NCBI GenBank assembly: GCA_039683515.1
Contig: JBDKRG010000029.1
Location: 1-56,688 of the forward strand
Length of the DNA stretch: 56,688 nucleotides
DNA from: JAJFUE01 sp039683515
GTDB taxonomy: Bacteria; Sumerlaeota; Sumerlaeia; MVZB01
Reading direction: 5' to 3'
Within the stretch, counting starts at the first letter, position 1. Each line of letters begins with the position of its first letter. A program made the position numbers and the translations under genes. Shown here piece after piece: positions 48,183 through 56,667 of this stretch. Below the pieces are notes generated by a model, which saw only the letters and a list, made by a program, of their open reading frames with translations, had not been told where the DNA came from and did not search any database.

Positions 48183-49853
48183 TTACTTCAAATGTAGCGG
48201 CCGGTATTTCGACCGGCGGCCGCTGAACGCGCCCTCGCCGAGCTCGCTGCGCTTCAAGCGTTCGTAGTCGGCGAAGTTCCCCTCGAACCACTTGACCTGG
48301 CCCTCGCCCTCGAACACCAGCAGGTGCGTGCAGACGCGGTCGAGGAAGAACCGGTCGTGGCTGATCAGCATCATGCAGCCCGGGAATGAATTGATCGCGT
48401 CCTCGAGCATGCGCAGCGCGCTCACGTCCAAATCGTTCGTCGGCTCGTCCAACAGCAAAAAATTCCCGCCGCGCCGGATCAGCTTGGCTAGGTGGACGCG
48501 GTTGCGCTCGCCGCCGGAAAGGTTGCCGACGAGCTTCTGCTGGTCGGTCCCGCGGAAGTTGAAGCGCGACACGTAGCTGCGCGACGGGATCGTGCGGTTG
48601 CCCAGTTTCATTTCTTCCGCCCCGCCGCTGATTTCCTCGAACACGGTCTTGGTGTCGTCGAGGCTGTCGCGGTGCTGGTCGACGTAGGCGAGCTGCACCG
48701 TCTCGCCGAGCTTGACCGTCCCGGCGTCGGGCTGCTCCTCGCCGGTGATCATCTTGAAGAGCGTCGTCTTGCCGGCGCCGTTGGGGCCGATGATCCCGAC
48801 GACGGCCGACCGCGGCAGCGCCAGATTCAAATCCTTGATCAACACGTTGTCGCCGAAGCCCTTCGTGACGTTGTCGATCGTGAGGACCTCGTTGCCGAGC
48901 CGCTCGCCGGGCGGGATCTCGATCACGGCGTCGCCGGCGCTGCGCTCGGTGACGTAGAGCTGCTCGTATTGCTGGAGCCTCTGGCGGCCGAGTTCGTGCC
49001 GGTCGGCCGTGCTCATCCGGATCCACTTGAGTTCGCGGTCGAGCGAGGCGCGCCGCGCCGAGCCCTGCTTTTCGGCCCGCGCCAGGATCGCCAGCTTCTG
49101 CTCGAGCCACGAGCTGTAGTTGCCTTCGAACGGCAGCCCTCGGCCGTTTTCCAGCTCCAAAATCCACTTGGTCACATTATCCAGGAAGTAGCGGTCGTGC
49201 GTGACGATGATCACGGTGCCGGGATAATTTCTCAATTGTTCCTCGAGCCACTCGACCGTCTCGGCGTCGAGGTGGTTGGTCGGCTCGTCGAGGAGCAGGA
49301 TGTCCGGCTGTTCAAGCAACGCCCGGCAGAGCGCGACGCGCCGGCGCTCGCCGCCCGAGAGCGTCTCCGCTTTCTGGTCGTCGGGCGGCAGGACGAGCGC
49401 GTCGGCCGCGACGTCGATCTTGCGGTCCAGCTCCCAGCCGCCGGCGGCGTCGATCGCGTCCTGGAGCTGGCTCATGCGGTTCATGAGCCGGTCCATCTCC
49501 TCGTCCGACTGCGGCTCGCCCATCGCGGCCGTGACCTGGTCGAACTCGGCGAGCATCGCCTTGATCCCCGAGAACGCCTGCTCGACGTTGTCGCGCACCG
49601 ACTGTTCCATCTCGAGGTGCGGCTCCTGCGCGACGAGCCCGACGCGCACCCCCTTGTCCGGCCACGCCTCACCTTCGAACTGCTTGTCGAGCCCGGCCAT
49701 GATCTTGAGCAGCGTCGACTTGCCCGACCCGTTGTCGCCGACGACGCCGATCTTGGCCCCCGGGAAGAAGCACAGGCTGATGTCCTTGAGCACGGTCTTG
49801 GGCCCGTAGGACTTGGTCATGTGAAGCATGGTGAAGATGTACTGGCCGGCCAT
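48183..49853 (-). CDS. ettA: Energy-dependent translational throttle protein EttA (ABC-F)
   Basis: A 556-residue ABC-F ATPase, close to the usual 555. Two nucleotide-binding domains: GDNGSGKST and GPNGAGKTT (Walker A), LSGGERRRVALCRALL and LSGGERNRVHLAKLI (signatures), ILLLDEPTNHLD and FLLLDEPTNDLD (Walker B). Binds the ribosomal E site and gates the first elongation steps according to ATP/ADP ratio. The arm-plus-linker region contains the charged helical segment around LDRELKWIRMSTADRHELGR. ATG 49853 has AAAGGAT upstream. No membrane domain. A GTAG-headed hairpin is 22 bases upstream. Confidence 0.95.
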   Translation of the reverse strand: MAGQYIFTMLHMTKSYGPKTVLKDISLCFFPGAKIGVVGDNGSGKSTLLKIMAGLDKQFEGEAWPDKGVRVGLVAQEPHLEMEQSVRDNVEQAFSGIKAMLAEFDQVTAAMGEPQSDEEMDRLMNRMSQLQDAIDAAGGWELDRKIDVAADALVLPPDDQKAETLSGGERRRVALCRALLEQPDILLLDEPTNHLDAETVEWLEEQLRNYPGTVIIVTHDRYFLDNVTKWILELENGRGLPFEGNYSSWLEQKLAILARAEKQGSARRASLDRELKWIRMSTADRHELGRQRLQQYEQLYVTERSAGDAVIEIPPGERLGNEVLTIDNVTKGFGDNVLIKDLNLALPRSAVVGIIGPNGAGKTTLFKMITGEEQPDAGTVKLGETVQLAYVDQHRDSLDDTKTVFEEISGGAEEMKLGNRTIPSRSYVSRFNFRGTDQQKLVGNLSGGERNRVHLAKLIRRGGNFLLLDEPTNDLDVSALRMLEDAINSFPGCMMLISHDRFFLDRVCTHLLVFEGEGQVKWFEGNFADYERLKRSELGEGAFSGRRSKYRPLHLK

Positions 49854-49874
49854 TCGGCGATCCTTTGGTTGTCG

Positions 49875-49899
49875 GTAGGTCGCTTCGCCCCGAAGCGAC
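49875..49899 (+). repeat. REP-like hairpin with GTAG head (copy 3)
   Basis: GTAG at 49875-49878 is followed by a perfect 9-bp stem (GTCGCTTCG, 49879-49887, with CGAAGCGAC, 49891-49899) and a 3-nt loop. It lies 22 bases upstream of the ettA start codon, in the same position relative to a minus-strand gene as copy 1 (12 bases from the glycosyltransferase start). Confidence 0.7.
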
Positions 49900-49999
49900 A
49901 TCCCACCAGTATCACAACCCAAGCACTAGAAATCCACTCGCAAGTAGGCCGACGTCGCCGACGGCGGCATCCGGTTTATAAAAAGCCGGGTTCGGCGAA

Positions 50000-50105
50000 C
50001 TCGGCGCCGAGTCGATCCGCGCCGGCAAAAAAATGACCGTCTGCGAGGCGATCTTCGCGCCGCCGCTGCGGAAGGCGCCGCTCGCTTTGGCGCGCAAAAT
50101 CGATG
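50000..50105 (+). pseudogene. recN-derived fragment (partial duplication)
   Basis: GCGCCGAGTCGATCCGCGCC at 50004-50023 recurs exactly at 51082-51101 in recN, and similarity continues without indel to about 50096 (recN to about 51174). In frame it reads AESIRAGKKMTVCEAIFAPP against AESIRAGEKMAVVEAIFAPP in recN. There is no start, no Walker motif and no flanking recN sequence, so it is a residual duplicate of about 35 codons. It lies 1.1 kb upstream of recN in the same orientation, across the lipoprotein gene. Confidence 0.75.
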
Positions 50106-50124
50106 TCCGAGATGACGTCGCTCT

Positions 50125-50697
50125 TTATTTCGTCGAAAAACGATCTCTGTTTTTGATCAGCTGCTTCGTCGTGGTCATCACGTTTCGGACCTTGGTGGCA
50201 CAGTAGCAAAACTCGACTTTGTTGTTGGCGATTTCATACTCGACCATCTCGCCATATCTTCGGCTTTTCCAGTAACCGAATAATCCGCAGTCGATTTTCA
50301 GGGAAGTTTTTTGGGGGGCGATCGGCAAAACGACAATCTTTGCCCCTTTTTTGCTCTCCTTCTCCACCGCCGAAAAAGACAGAATCAGGTTCGGCGTATA
50401 TTGATCGACCGAAACGAAAATCCCGCTATCGTTTTGGATCAAATACACGGAGCATAAAAACCCCAGGGCCGGGTTTTCACCGTCCGGCATCAACTGTTCC
50501 AGCATGCCGGAATAGTCGAGATATCGGGTTGCTTGTTTCGCGTCGGAAAAGCGGATGCTGTATTTCTGCTCGAAATACCCGACTGTTTTGTCGAAGGGCG
50601 CGTTAATGGTTAGTTTGTGAGAGCATCCGCTGAGACACACACCGAAACCAACGATAAAAGCTGCCCATAAGGGCGATCGTTTCCCCCCGAATGACAT
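50125..50697 (-). CDS. Hypothetical lipoprotein
   Basis: A 190-residue protein with signal peptide and lipobox LSGC (Cys about residue 25, VGFGVCLSGCSHKL). The mature part has no recognised domain; it includes a FSDAKQATRYLDYSGMLEQL segment and CGLFGYWKSRRYGEMVEYEI. AAGGAGG lies 6-7 bases before ATG 50697. GC content is clearly lower than in recN and ettA. It sits between the recN-derived fragment and recN, i.e. within the duplicated interval. Confidence 0.75.
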   Translation of the reverse strand: MSFGGKRSPLWAAFIVGFGVCLSGCSHKLTINAPFDKTVGYFEQKYSIRFSDAKQATRYLDYSGMLEQLMPDGENPALGFLCSVYLIQNDSGIFVSVDQYTPNLILSFSAVEKESKKGAKIVVLPIAPQKTSLKIDCGLFGYWKSRRYGEMVEYEIANNKVEFCYCATKVRNVMTTTKQLIKNRDRFSTK

Positions 50698-50930
50698 GCA
50701 AGGCCTCCTTTTTTGATCACTGCCACATCCACTGCGAAATATAAACGGTATGGGTCAGAACATCTTCGGTTCTTTTCGGCCGAAACTCGGATCCAGTCAA
50801 ACGGAAAGGGACGCGTTTTCGGTCGACAATCAAATGATGTGGTCTTTCACCGGTTTCCTCGCTTGAATTTAATGAATGGTTCGCGATAAACCAAAGCATC
50901 GCGCCGTGAACGCGGCCCCGTTGAGGTGTT

Positions 50931-52598
50931 ATGCTCAAGCGACTCGCCATCCAGAACCTGGCCACGATCGAGCGGATCGAGATCGATTTCGCGGCGGGGC
51001 TCAATGCCTTGACCGGCGAGACCGGCGCCGGCAAGTCGATCCTCATCGAGGGGCTCGAGCTCGCGCTCGGCGACCGCGCCAGCGCCGAGTCGATCCGCGC
51101 CGGCGAGAAGATGGCCGTCGTCGAGGCGATCTTCGCCCCGCCGCTGCCGAAGGCCACCCTCGCCCTGGCGCGCGAGATCGGCCTCGAGATCGAAAGCGGC
51201 GAGCCGATCGAAATCCGCCGCGAGCTGGCCGCCTCCGGCCGCAACCGCTGCTTCATCAACGACCAGATGGTGGCCGTCGCCGACCTGAAGACGATCGGCG
51301 AGGCGCTCGTCGACTTCCACGGCCAGCACGAGCACCAGTCGCTCTTCCGCCCCGACGCCGCGCGCGTCGCGCTCGACGACTGGGCCGGCCACGAAAAATT
51401 ATTATCCACCTACCGCGAAGCCTACGATGACGAACGGCGCCTCCAGAAGCGCCGCGCCGAGCTCGAGGAGGCCGCGCGCGACTTCGACAAGCGCGTCGAG
51501 TGGCTCGACTTCCAGCTCGAGGAGCTCGAGAAGATCAGCCCGCGCCTGGGCGAGATCGCCGCGCTCGAGCAGGAGGAGCGCCGCCTCGCCCACGCCGAGG
51601 CGCTCGGCCGCGCCGCCGGCGAGGCCTACGCGCTCCTCTACGAGGGCGCCGACGAGCAGGCTTCGGCGCTTGCGCAGCTGCGCGAGGTCCGCCGCCGCGT
51701 CGCCGAGCTGGCCGAGATCGAAACGGAATTTGCCGAGGCGCTGGCCCGGCTGGGCGACCACGAAAGCGGCCTCGAGGACATCGCCTACGCCCTGCGCGAC
51801 TACCGCGAAAAAATCGAGGCCGACCCCGAGCGGCTCAACGAGGTGATCGGCCGGCTCGAGTCGATTCGGCGCCTGGCGCGCAAGCACGGCGGCGACGAGA
51901 CGCAGCTCCTGGCCGCGTGGGACAAGCTCAAGGCCGAGCGCGAGCAGATGACGCGCGACGACGCCGACCGCCGCGCCATCGATGCGGATTTACAAAAGGC
52001 CGCGAAGAAACTCGAGCAAGCGGCCGGGGCGCTGACGGCCGCCCGCGCGGCGGCCGCCGAGCGCTTCGGCAAGGCGGTGGAATCCGCGCTGCGCCAGCTC
52101 AACATGGAGAAGGCGCGCCTCGCCGTCACGCTCGAGCCCCTCCCCGAGCCCGCCGCCGACGGCGCGGACCGGATCGAGTTCCTCCTCGCGGCGAACCCGG
52201 GCCTCCCCCCCGCGCCGCTTCGCAAAATCGGCTCGGGCGGCGAGATCTCGCGCGTCATGCTCGCGATCAAGTCCGCGATGGCCGGCCGCGACGCGATCCC
52301 CACGATGGTCTTCGACGAAATCGACGCGGGGGTGAGCGGCGAAGCCGCCCGCCGGGTCGCGGCGCTCCTCGAGCGGCTCGCCGACAGCCGCCAGATCCTC
52401 TGCATCACGCACCTGGCCCCCATCGCCGCGCGCGCCGCCTCGCACGTCTCGGTGCGCAAGAGCGTGCGCGGGAAGGCGACCTACACCGAAGCCGAGCCGC
52501 TCACAAACAACGACCGCGTCGAGGAGCTGGCGCGGATGATGGGCGGCGACGGCAACGCGAAATCGGCCCGCGAGCTGGCGCGGCAGCTGATGAAGTAG
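50931..52598 (+). CDS. recN: DNA repair protein RecN
   Basis: An SMC-like ATPase of 555 residues acting early in double-strand break repair. Motifs: TGETGAGKSILIEGLELALG (Walker A, about residues 28-47), a long coiled-coil centre (about 150-370), GSGGEISRVMLAIKSAM (signature) and MVFDEIDAGVSGEAA (Walker B, D-loop), then CITHLAPIAARA. GAGGTG lies 3-4 bases upstream of ATG 50931. It is presumably induced by damage in many bacteria, but no recognisable LexA box was found upstream. Confidence 0.96.
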   Translation: MLKRLAIQNLATIERIEIDFAAGLNALTGETGAGKSILIEGLELALGDRASAESIRAGEKMAVVEAIFAPPLPKATLALAREIGLEIESGEPIEIRRELAASGRNRCFINDQMVAVADLKTIGEALVDFHGQHEHQSLFRPDAARVALDDWAGHEKLLSTYREAYDDERRLQKRRAELEEAARDFDKRVEWLDFQLEELEKISPRLGEIAALEQEERRLAHAEALGRAAGEAYALLYEGADEQASALAQLREVRRRVAELAEIETEFAEALARLGDHESGLEDIAYALRDYREKIEADPERLNEVIGRLESIRRLARKHGGDETQLLAAWDKLKAEREQMTRDDADRRAIDADLQKAAKKLEQAAGALTAARAAAAERFGKAVESALRQLNMEKARLAVTLEPLPEPAADGADRIEFLLAANPGLPPAPLRKIGSGGEISRVMLAIKSAMAGRDAIPTMVFDEIDAGVSGEAARRVAALLERLADSRQILCITHLAPIAARAASHVSVRKSVRGKATYTEAEPLTNNDRVEELARMMGGDGNAKSARELARQLMK

Positions 52599-52616
52599 GG
52601 AGAATTCAGAGCGCGC

Positions 52617-52762
52617 GAGTGGCAGGCAAACATGATGCGTGAATGGCCGGCGGGAGCGCCGGCCCCACACCGAAAACAGCTATTCAGCATCGAATAGCTC
52701 ATCGCACTGTGGCGCCGGCGCCCTCGCCGGCGATCCCTATTGCCGAAAAATTTTGTAACTCG
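52617..52762. repeat. Dispersed palindromic element, copy 2 (inverted)
   Basis: Inverted copy of the element at 1-147. The core 52636-52733 matches the reverse complement of 31-128 at 92 of 98 positions; all six differences are transitions. It contains the same three hairpins (GGCCGGCG.., AGCTATTC..GAATAGCT, GCGCCGGCG..). It starts 18 bases after the recN stop codon and precedes a bidirectional terminator at 52798. Confidence 0.85.
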
Positions 52763-52797
52763 CTCCAGATGAAAGTGATTCATTCTTGATTGATGCA

Positions 52798-52826
52798 AAA
52801 AGCCCCGCGCCATGCGCGGGGCTTTT
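52798..52826. terminator. Bidirectional terminator between recN and the cohesin-like gene
   Basis: A perfect 13-bp stem (52798-52810 with 52814-52826) with loop CAT. Arms end in AAAA and TTTT, so both strands have a U-rich end. It serves convergent recN (plus) and the cohesin-like gene (minus). The heptamer relative GATTCCG/CAATCCG follows at 52827-52854. Confidence 0.9.
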
Positions 52827-52855
52827 GATTCCGCAATCCGCAATCCGCAATCGCC

Positions 52856-53353
52856 TTACCGGTAGATCGACCAGTTATCGGCGCTGTTGCGCTTGAAGAG
52901 GACCGTCACGTCGGCGAAGTTGACGCTGCTGATCGACGAGCCGCCGGTCGTGCTGGCCGCCTCGATCGTATAGGTGATCGTCTTGGAACCGCCGATCGGC
53001 AGAACCGAGGCCGTGTCGAACGTGAACTGCAGGACGGTGTAGGCGGTCTGCAGCGACTTGGTCGGGTTGGCGTAGACGATGAACCGGTACTGGCCCGGCG
53101 TGACGAGGTTGCCCATGATGATGAAGCCGCTGGCGCCGAGGCCGCCTTCGACCTTGGGGTTGCTGAAAATGGTGGAGTCGTAATTGATCTGGCCCTGGAT
53201 GCCGGCGACGGCCGTGCTGCTGACGAGGTCCAGGGTGATCTGGGTCGGCACGCCGCGCGAAGGCGTCACGGTCACGGCCTTGCTGGATACCTGAGCCTGG
53301 CACACGCCGGCCGCCAGCATCAAACCGACAATAAGCATCAGACCGCGTTTCAT
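52856..53353 (-). CDS. Exported cohesin-like domain protein
   Basis: A protein of about 165 residues with signal peptide (MKRGLMLIVGLMLAAGVCQAQ) from ATG 53353 (AAGGGGA upstream). The mature part is a single beta-rich domain with PTQITLDLVSSTAVAGIQGQINYDSTIF and YTVLQFTFDT, the pattern of cohesin domains (scaffold-type dockerin receptors) or the related bacterial Ig-like fold. No dockerin, no cell-wall anchor and no CBM are attached. The gene ends NSADNWSIYR. Function unknown; surface display of a partner is a guess. Confidence 0.72.
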   Translation of the reverse strand: MKRGLMLIVGLMLAAGVCQAQVSSKAVTVTPSRGVPTQITLDLVSSTAVAGIQGQINYDSTIFSNPKVEGGLGASGFIIMGNLVTPGQYRFIVYANPTKSLQTAYTVLQFTFDTASVLPIGGSKTITYTIEAASTTGGSSISSVNFADVTVLFKRNSADNWSIYR

Positions 53354-53526
53354 GGGCGCATCCCCTTCCCGAAATTTCCAATAAAACAATATAGATCCTT
53401 CAGCCCCCGATGTCACCTTCTGGATATATCCAAACTCATTTGGGAACACAAGTGATATTATGCCGCTTGAGCTCCGGGCGGCGGGGCCGTAAACTTGCGG
53501 CCTGACCCGGCAAGGAACCGAAAACG

Positions 53527-54678
53527 ATGCGCTGGCTGATATTCCTCGACACCGATCACGTGAGCGGCCCGGCGCGGCTGGCCCTGGACTTCGCCGTGGC
53601 CGCGCGCCGCGGCGGCCATGACGTCCAGATGCTCGGCCTCGTGCGCGGCCCGGCGCTGCCCAACCCGTTCAGCCGGGCGGTCGAGGCGGCCGGCGTGCCC
53701 GTCAAACTCCTCCGCGAGCGGTTCCGGTTCGACCCGGCGATCTTCGCCCAGTTCGGCCGCATCCTCGACCGGTTCAAGCCCGATGTTTACCAGAGCCACG
53801 GCTACAAGGGCTCGATGCTCGGGCGCATGGCCCAGCGCCGGGGCGCGCGCTGGCAGGCCATGTTCCACGGCTTCACGTGGGAGAGCCGGCTGATGCGCCT
53901 CTACCACCGGCTCGACGTCCGGTGGCTGCGGCGCGCCGACGAGGTCATCGTCGTGGCGCGCTCGTTCGGTCGCGAGCTGGCCCGCCGCGGCGTCGATCCA
54001 GGCCGGATCCGCTGGATCGCCAACGCCATCGACGAAGACGCACTGCGCGCCACCGACTCGGGCGCCGAGTTGCGGCCGAGCCTGAGTGGGGAAAACCCCC
54101 ATGACATTTTGGCCGGCGTCATCGGCCGGATGTCCCCCGAGAAGGGGCCCGACATTTTCATCCGCGCCATGACGCAGGTGCCGGCGTCGGTCCGCGCGGC
54201 GATGATCGGCGACGGCCCTCAGCTGGAGCCGTGCCGCCGGCTGGCCGCGACCCTCGGCGTTCATGAACGGATTGTCATGCCGGGATTCCGTTCGGACCTG
54301 GCGGCGATCTATCGGGCGCTGGACATGCTGGTGATCCCGTCGCGCAGCGAAGGGTTGCCGACGGTCATGATCGAGGCGATGCTCATGGGGGTTCCCCTGA
54401 TATCGACCGCGGTCGGGGCCGTGCCCGACGTCATCGAGGACGGCGCGACGGCGCTCATGGTCCCGCCCAATGACGAGGCGGCGCTGGCGCGCGCGATCGA
54501 GCGGCTCGCGGGCGACCGCGCGTTGCGCCAGGGGCTTGCGGCGGCCGGCCGGGAGTTTGCGCGCGGGCGCCTGACGGTCGGGCGGCGCGCCGACGAGATC
54601 ATCGAGCACGCCCGGCGCCTGCTGGCGGGGCAACCGCTGCCGCCCGAAAACGAGCCCAATCGTTGCGGCGCCTCTTAA
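53527..54678 (+). CDS. Glycosyltransferase, GT4 family
   Basis: A 383-residue GT-B glycosyltransferase. The N-terminal Rossmann domain carries DHVSGPARLALDFAVAAR; the C-terminal donor domain has VIGRMSPEKGPDIFIRAM, AAMIGDGPQLEPC and VIPSRSEGLPTVMIEAMLMGVPLI, with the E-x7-E pair. Likely transfers a hexose from an NDP-sugar to a lipid or polysaccharide. Starts at ATG 53527. No other glycan genes adjoin, and it is unrelated in sequence detail to the glycosyltransferase at 2320-3462. Confidence 0.92.
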   Translation: MRWLIFLDTDHVSGPARLALDFAVAARRGGHDVQMLGLVRGPALPNPFSRAVEAAGVPVKLLRERFRFDPAIFAQFGRILDRFKPDVYQSHGYKGSMLGRMAQRRGARWQAMFHGFTWESRLMRLYHRLDVRWLRRADEVIVVARSFGRELARRGVDPGRIRWIANAIDEDALRATDSGAELRPSLSGENPHDILAGVIGRMSPEKGPDIFIRAMTQVPASVRAAMIGDGPQLEPCRRLAATLGVHERIVMPGFRSDLAAIYRALDMLVIPSRSEGLPTVMIEAMLMGVPLISTAVGAVPDVIEDGATALMVPPNDEAALARAIERLAGDRALRQGLAAAGREFARGRLTVGRRADEIIEHARRLLAGQPLPPENEPNRCGAS

Positions 54679-54792
54679 TTGGGGTTGATGATGTTTTTAG
54701 AGCCGCGAAGCGGTTCGTCATGATGGCTCACCCTCATCATGATCATTTGCGGTCTGCTTGAGACACTACACCAGGTCGGGGAAAATCACGGG

Positions 54793-55680
54793 ATGAACGA
54801 CATACATATTTTTGCGCCGGCGAAGATCAACTGGGCGCTGACGATCGAGCGCAAACGGCCCGACGGCTTCCACGACATCCACACGATTTTCCAGGCCCTG
54901 GAGTGGGGCGACGAGCTGGAGTGCCGCGCCGCCGACGAGCCGGCCTGCACGATCGCGTGCAACGAGCCGTCGGTGCCGACCGGGCCGCAAAACCTGGTCG
55001 CCAGGGCGTGGGCGCGGCTGCGCGGCCATTACCCGGACCGCGTCCGCGGGCTGGATGTGAATCTCATCAAGCGCATCCCGTCGGGGGCCGGCCTGGGGGG
55101 CGGCAGCTCGGACGCGGCGGCCGCGCTGGTCGCGGTCGACGCGCTTTACGGCCTCGGCCTGAGCGGCGCGCAGCTCGAGGCGCACGCGGCGGCGATCGGG
55201 AGCGATTGCCCGTATTTCCTGCGCGGCGGGACGGTGCTGGCGAGCGGGCGCGGCGAACGGATGAAGATGATACCAAACCATTTGGGACCCGCATGGGTCG
55301 TGATTGTATGGCCGGGTTTTGCGAGCCCGACGGCGGCCGCCTACGGGCGGGTTACGCCGGCGGACTGGGAAAATGAATCGGCCGTCATGGAAACGGCGCG
55401 CGCCCTGGAACTTGGAGATGTGATTTATTTACGAAAAAGCATGAAAAATATTTTTTCGAAGCTTGTCGTTTCGGAAAACATGAAATATAAAATGGTTGTG
55501 GATGCGTTTGTGGATGTGGGCATAAGTGAACCCAGACTTTCAGGGAGCGGTTCGGCGATGTTCGGACTGGCTCGCGACGAGGCGCATGCGCTGAGCGCGA
55601 GCCGAAGCCTCGCTGAAATATTCCCAACAGCGGTTGCCACGGTATTGCGCCAAAAGGGCGTTGAAATTTTGCCGCGTTGA
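54793..55680 (+). CDS. ispE: 4-diphosphocytidyl-2-C-methyl-D-erythritol kinase
   Basis: Phosphorylates CDP-ME at the 2-hydroxyl in the methylerythritol phosphate pathway to isoprenoids. The 295 residues fit the GHMP kinase family: FAPAKINWALTIERKRPDGFHDI (substrate), RIPSGAGLGGGSSDAAAAL (ATP loop, GHMP signature) and RLSGSGSAMFGL (C-terminal Gly-rich loop). The ATG at 54793 is preferred to 54739, as it gives the usual start MNDIHIFAPAKIN. Unusually the stretch VIYLRKSMKNIFSKLVVSENMKYKM is AT-rich. spoVG follows by 96 bases, a neighbourhood conserved in many bacteria. Confidence 0.95.
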   Translation: MNDIHIFAPAKINWALTIERKRPDGFHDIHTIFQALEWGDELECRAADEPACTIACNEPSVPTGPQNLVARAWARLRGHYPDRVRGLDVNLIKRIPSGAGLGGGSSDAAAALVAVDALYGLGLSGAQLEAHAAAIGSDCPYFLRGGTVLASGRGERMKMIPNHLGPAWVVIVWPGFASPTAAAYGRVTPADWENESAVMETARALELGDVIYLRKSMKNIFSKLVVSENMKYKMVVDAFVDVGISEPRLSGSGSAMFGLARDEAHALSASRSLAEIFPTAVATVLRQKGVEILPR

Positions 55681-55776
55681 TGTGTTGTCCCCCAATCCGG
55701 CTTGGGCCGTTGCCAGTTGAATTGCCGGACCGACGAAGACGATGTTGAAGATGGTTAACCTCAAGGGAGCGTACGG

Positions 55777-56100
55777 ATGGGAACCTCGATCAGAATTACC
55801 GGCTGCAAAGTCCTGCTTAACCAGAGCCATGATGAGCACCTCAAGGGATTTGCCACGATCGTGCTGAACGATGAGTTCGCCGTTCGCGACCTGAAGATCA
55901 TCAACGGCAATAACGGATTGTTCGTGGCGATGCCCAATCGCCGCCGCCGCGACGGCGGCTTTCACGACGTGGCGCACCCGATCCTGCCCGCCCTGCGCGA
56001 GCACATCGAGGAAGTCGTCCTGAACGAATACAACAGCCTGGCGTCGAAGCTCGCTTCGGGCCAGGCCGACGAGCGCCCCGACTCGGTCATCAGCATGTAG
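55777..56100 (+). CDS. spoVG: SpoVG family protein (RNA-binding regulator)
   Basis: A 107-residue protein with the SpoVG fold: IRITGCKVLLN near the start, LKGFATIVLNDEFAVRDLKII and FVAMPNRRRRDGGFHDVAHPI, then ALREHIEEVVLNEY. The family binds RNA and DNA and controls translation or division-related genes in Firmicutes and others. AAGGGAG lies 10 bases before ATG 55777. Adjacent to ispE, as in many genomes. No spore genes here, so the name does not imply sporulation. Confidence 0.93.
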   Translation: MGTSIRITGCKVLLNQSHDEHLKGFATIVLNDEFAVRDLKIINGNNGLFVAMPNRRRRDGGFHDVAHPILPALREHIEEVVLNEYNSLASKLASGQADERPDSVISM

Positions 56101-56121
56101 AGCGCTTGACGGAAGTTATCG

Positions 56122-56145
56122 GTTCGTGCTCGTGCTCGTAATCCT
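56122..56145 (+). repeat. TCGTGC hexamer tract
   Basis: A short tract of CGTGCT/CGTAAT hexamers (GTTCGTGCTCGTGCTCGTAA) just downstream of spoVG, of the same family as those at 22701 and 46903. Confidence 0.6.
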
Positions 56146-56184
56146 AAACTGGCATAGCCAGAACCAAATGAGCAATTCGGATTG

Positions 56185-56420
56185 TCACCCTGAAGGGGTG
56201 ACGATAGTTCGGCAGCCCAGGGTGGAGCGAGGCTGTTGCGAGCGCAACCCTGGGACAATCGCCATGATTTCATCCGAGCCCTGAAAGGGCGCCATAGTGG
56301 ATTGATGCGCGTTCTGTTCAACTATCTCGCCCCTTCAGGGCTCGGATCGAAAATGCGTGCCCAACCCAGGGTTTCGCTTCGCTCCACCCTGGGCTCTTGA
56401 GCTATTCGACCCTTTCAGGG
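56185..56420. repeat. Large palindromic intergenic element
   Basis: Inverted pairs of hairpins. TCACCC/GGGTGA lies at 56185-56201; CCCAGGGT (56216-56223) pairs with ACCCTGGG (56247-56254), and the same pair recurs inverted at 56365-56393. The stretch ATCCGAGCCCTGAAAGGGCG (56272-56291) is inverted at 56329-56348. The gap 56101-56667 (567 bases) carries no gene apart from the start of the last one; sequence after 56420 shows no further clear feature. Related in style to 10539-10667. Confidence 0.7.
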
Positions 56421-56667
56421 TCCCAGCCCAAAATCCCCGCAAGGCTGGTCACTTGAAGATTTTGTGCGCGGATTACATTCAAATTCAGCCCTTACAGAGT
56501 AATTGAATCAGCACCAAGCTTCGAAACCGAGCCCCGTCTCGTTTACGGCGCTTGCCGCAAGACTTTTGTTTGAATGCAGAAGTTAGTTGGTGAAGAGGAT
56601 TCCTCCCGGTGGCAAAAAGGCCGAGCCCGGCCTGAGCCGGCTCAGAAACCATTCAGGAGGAACCCAG

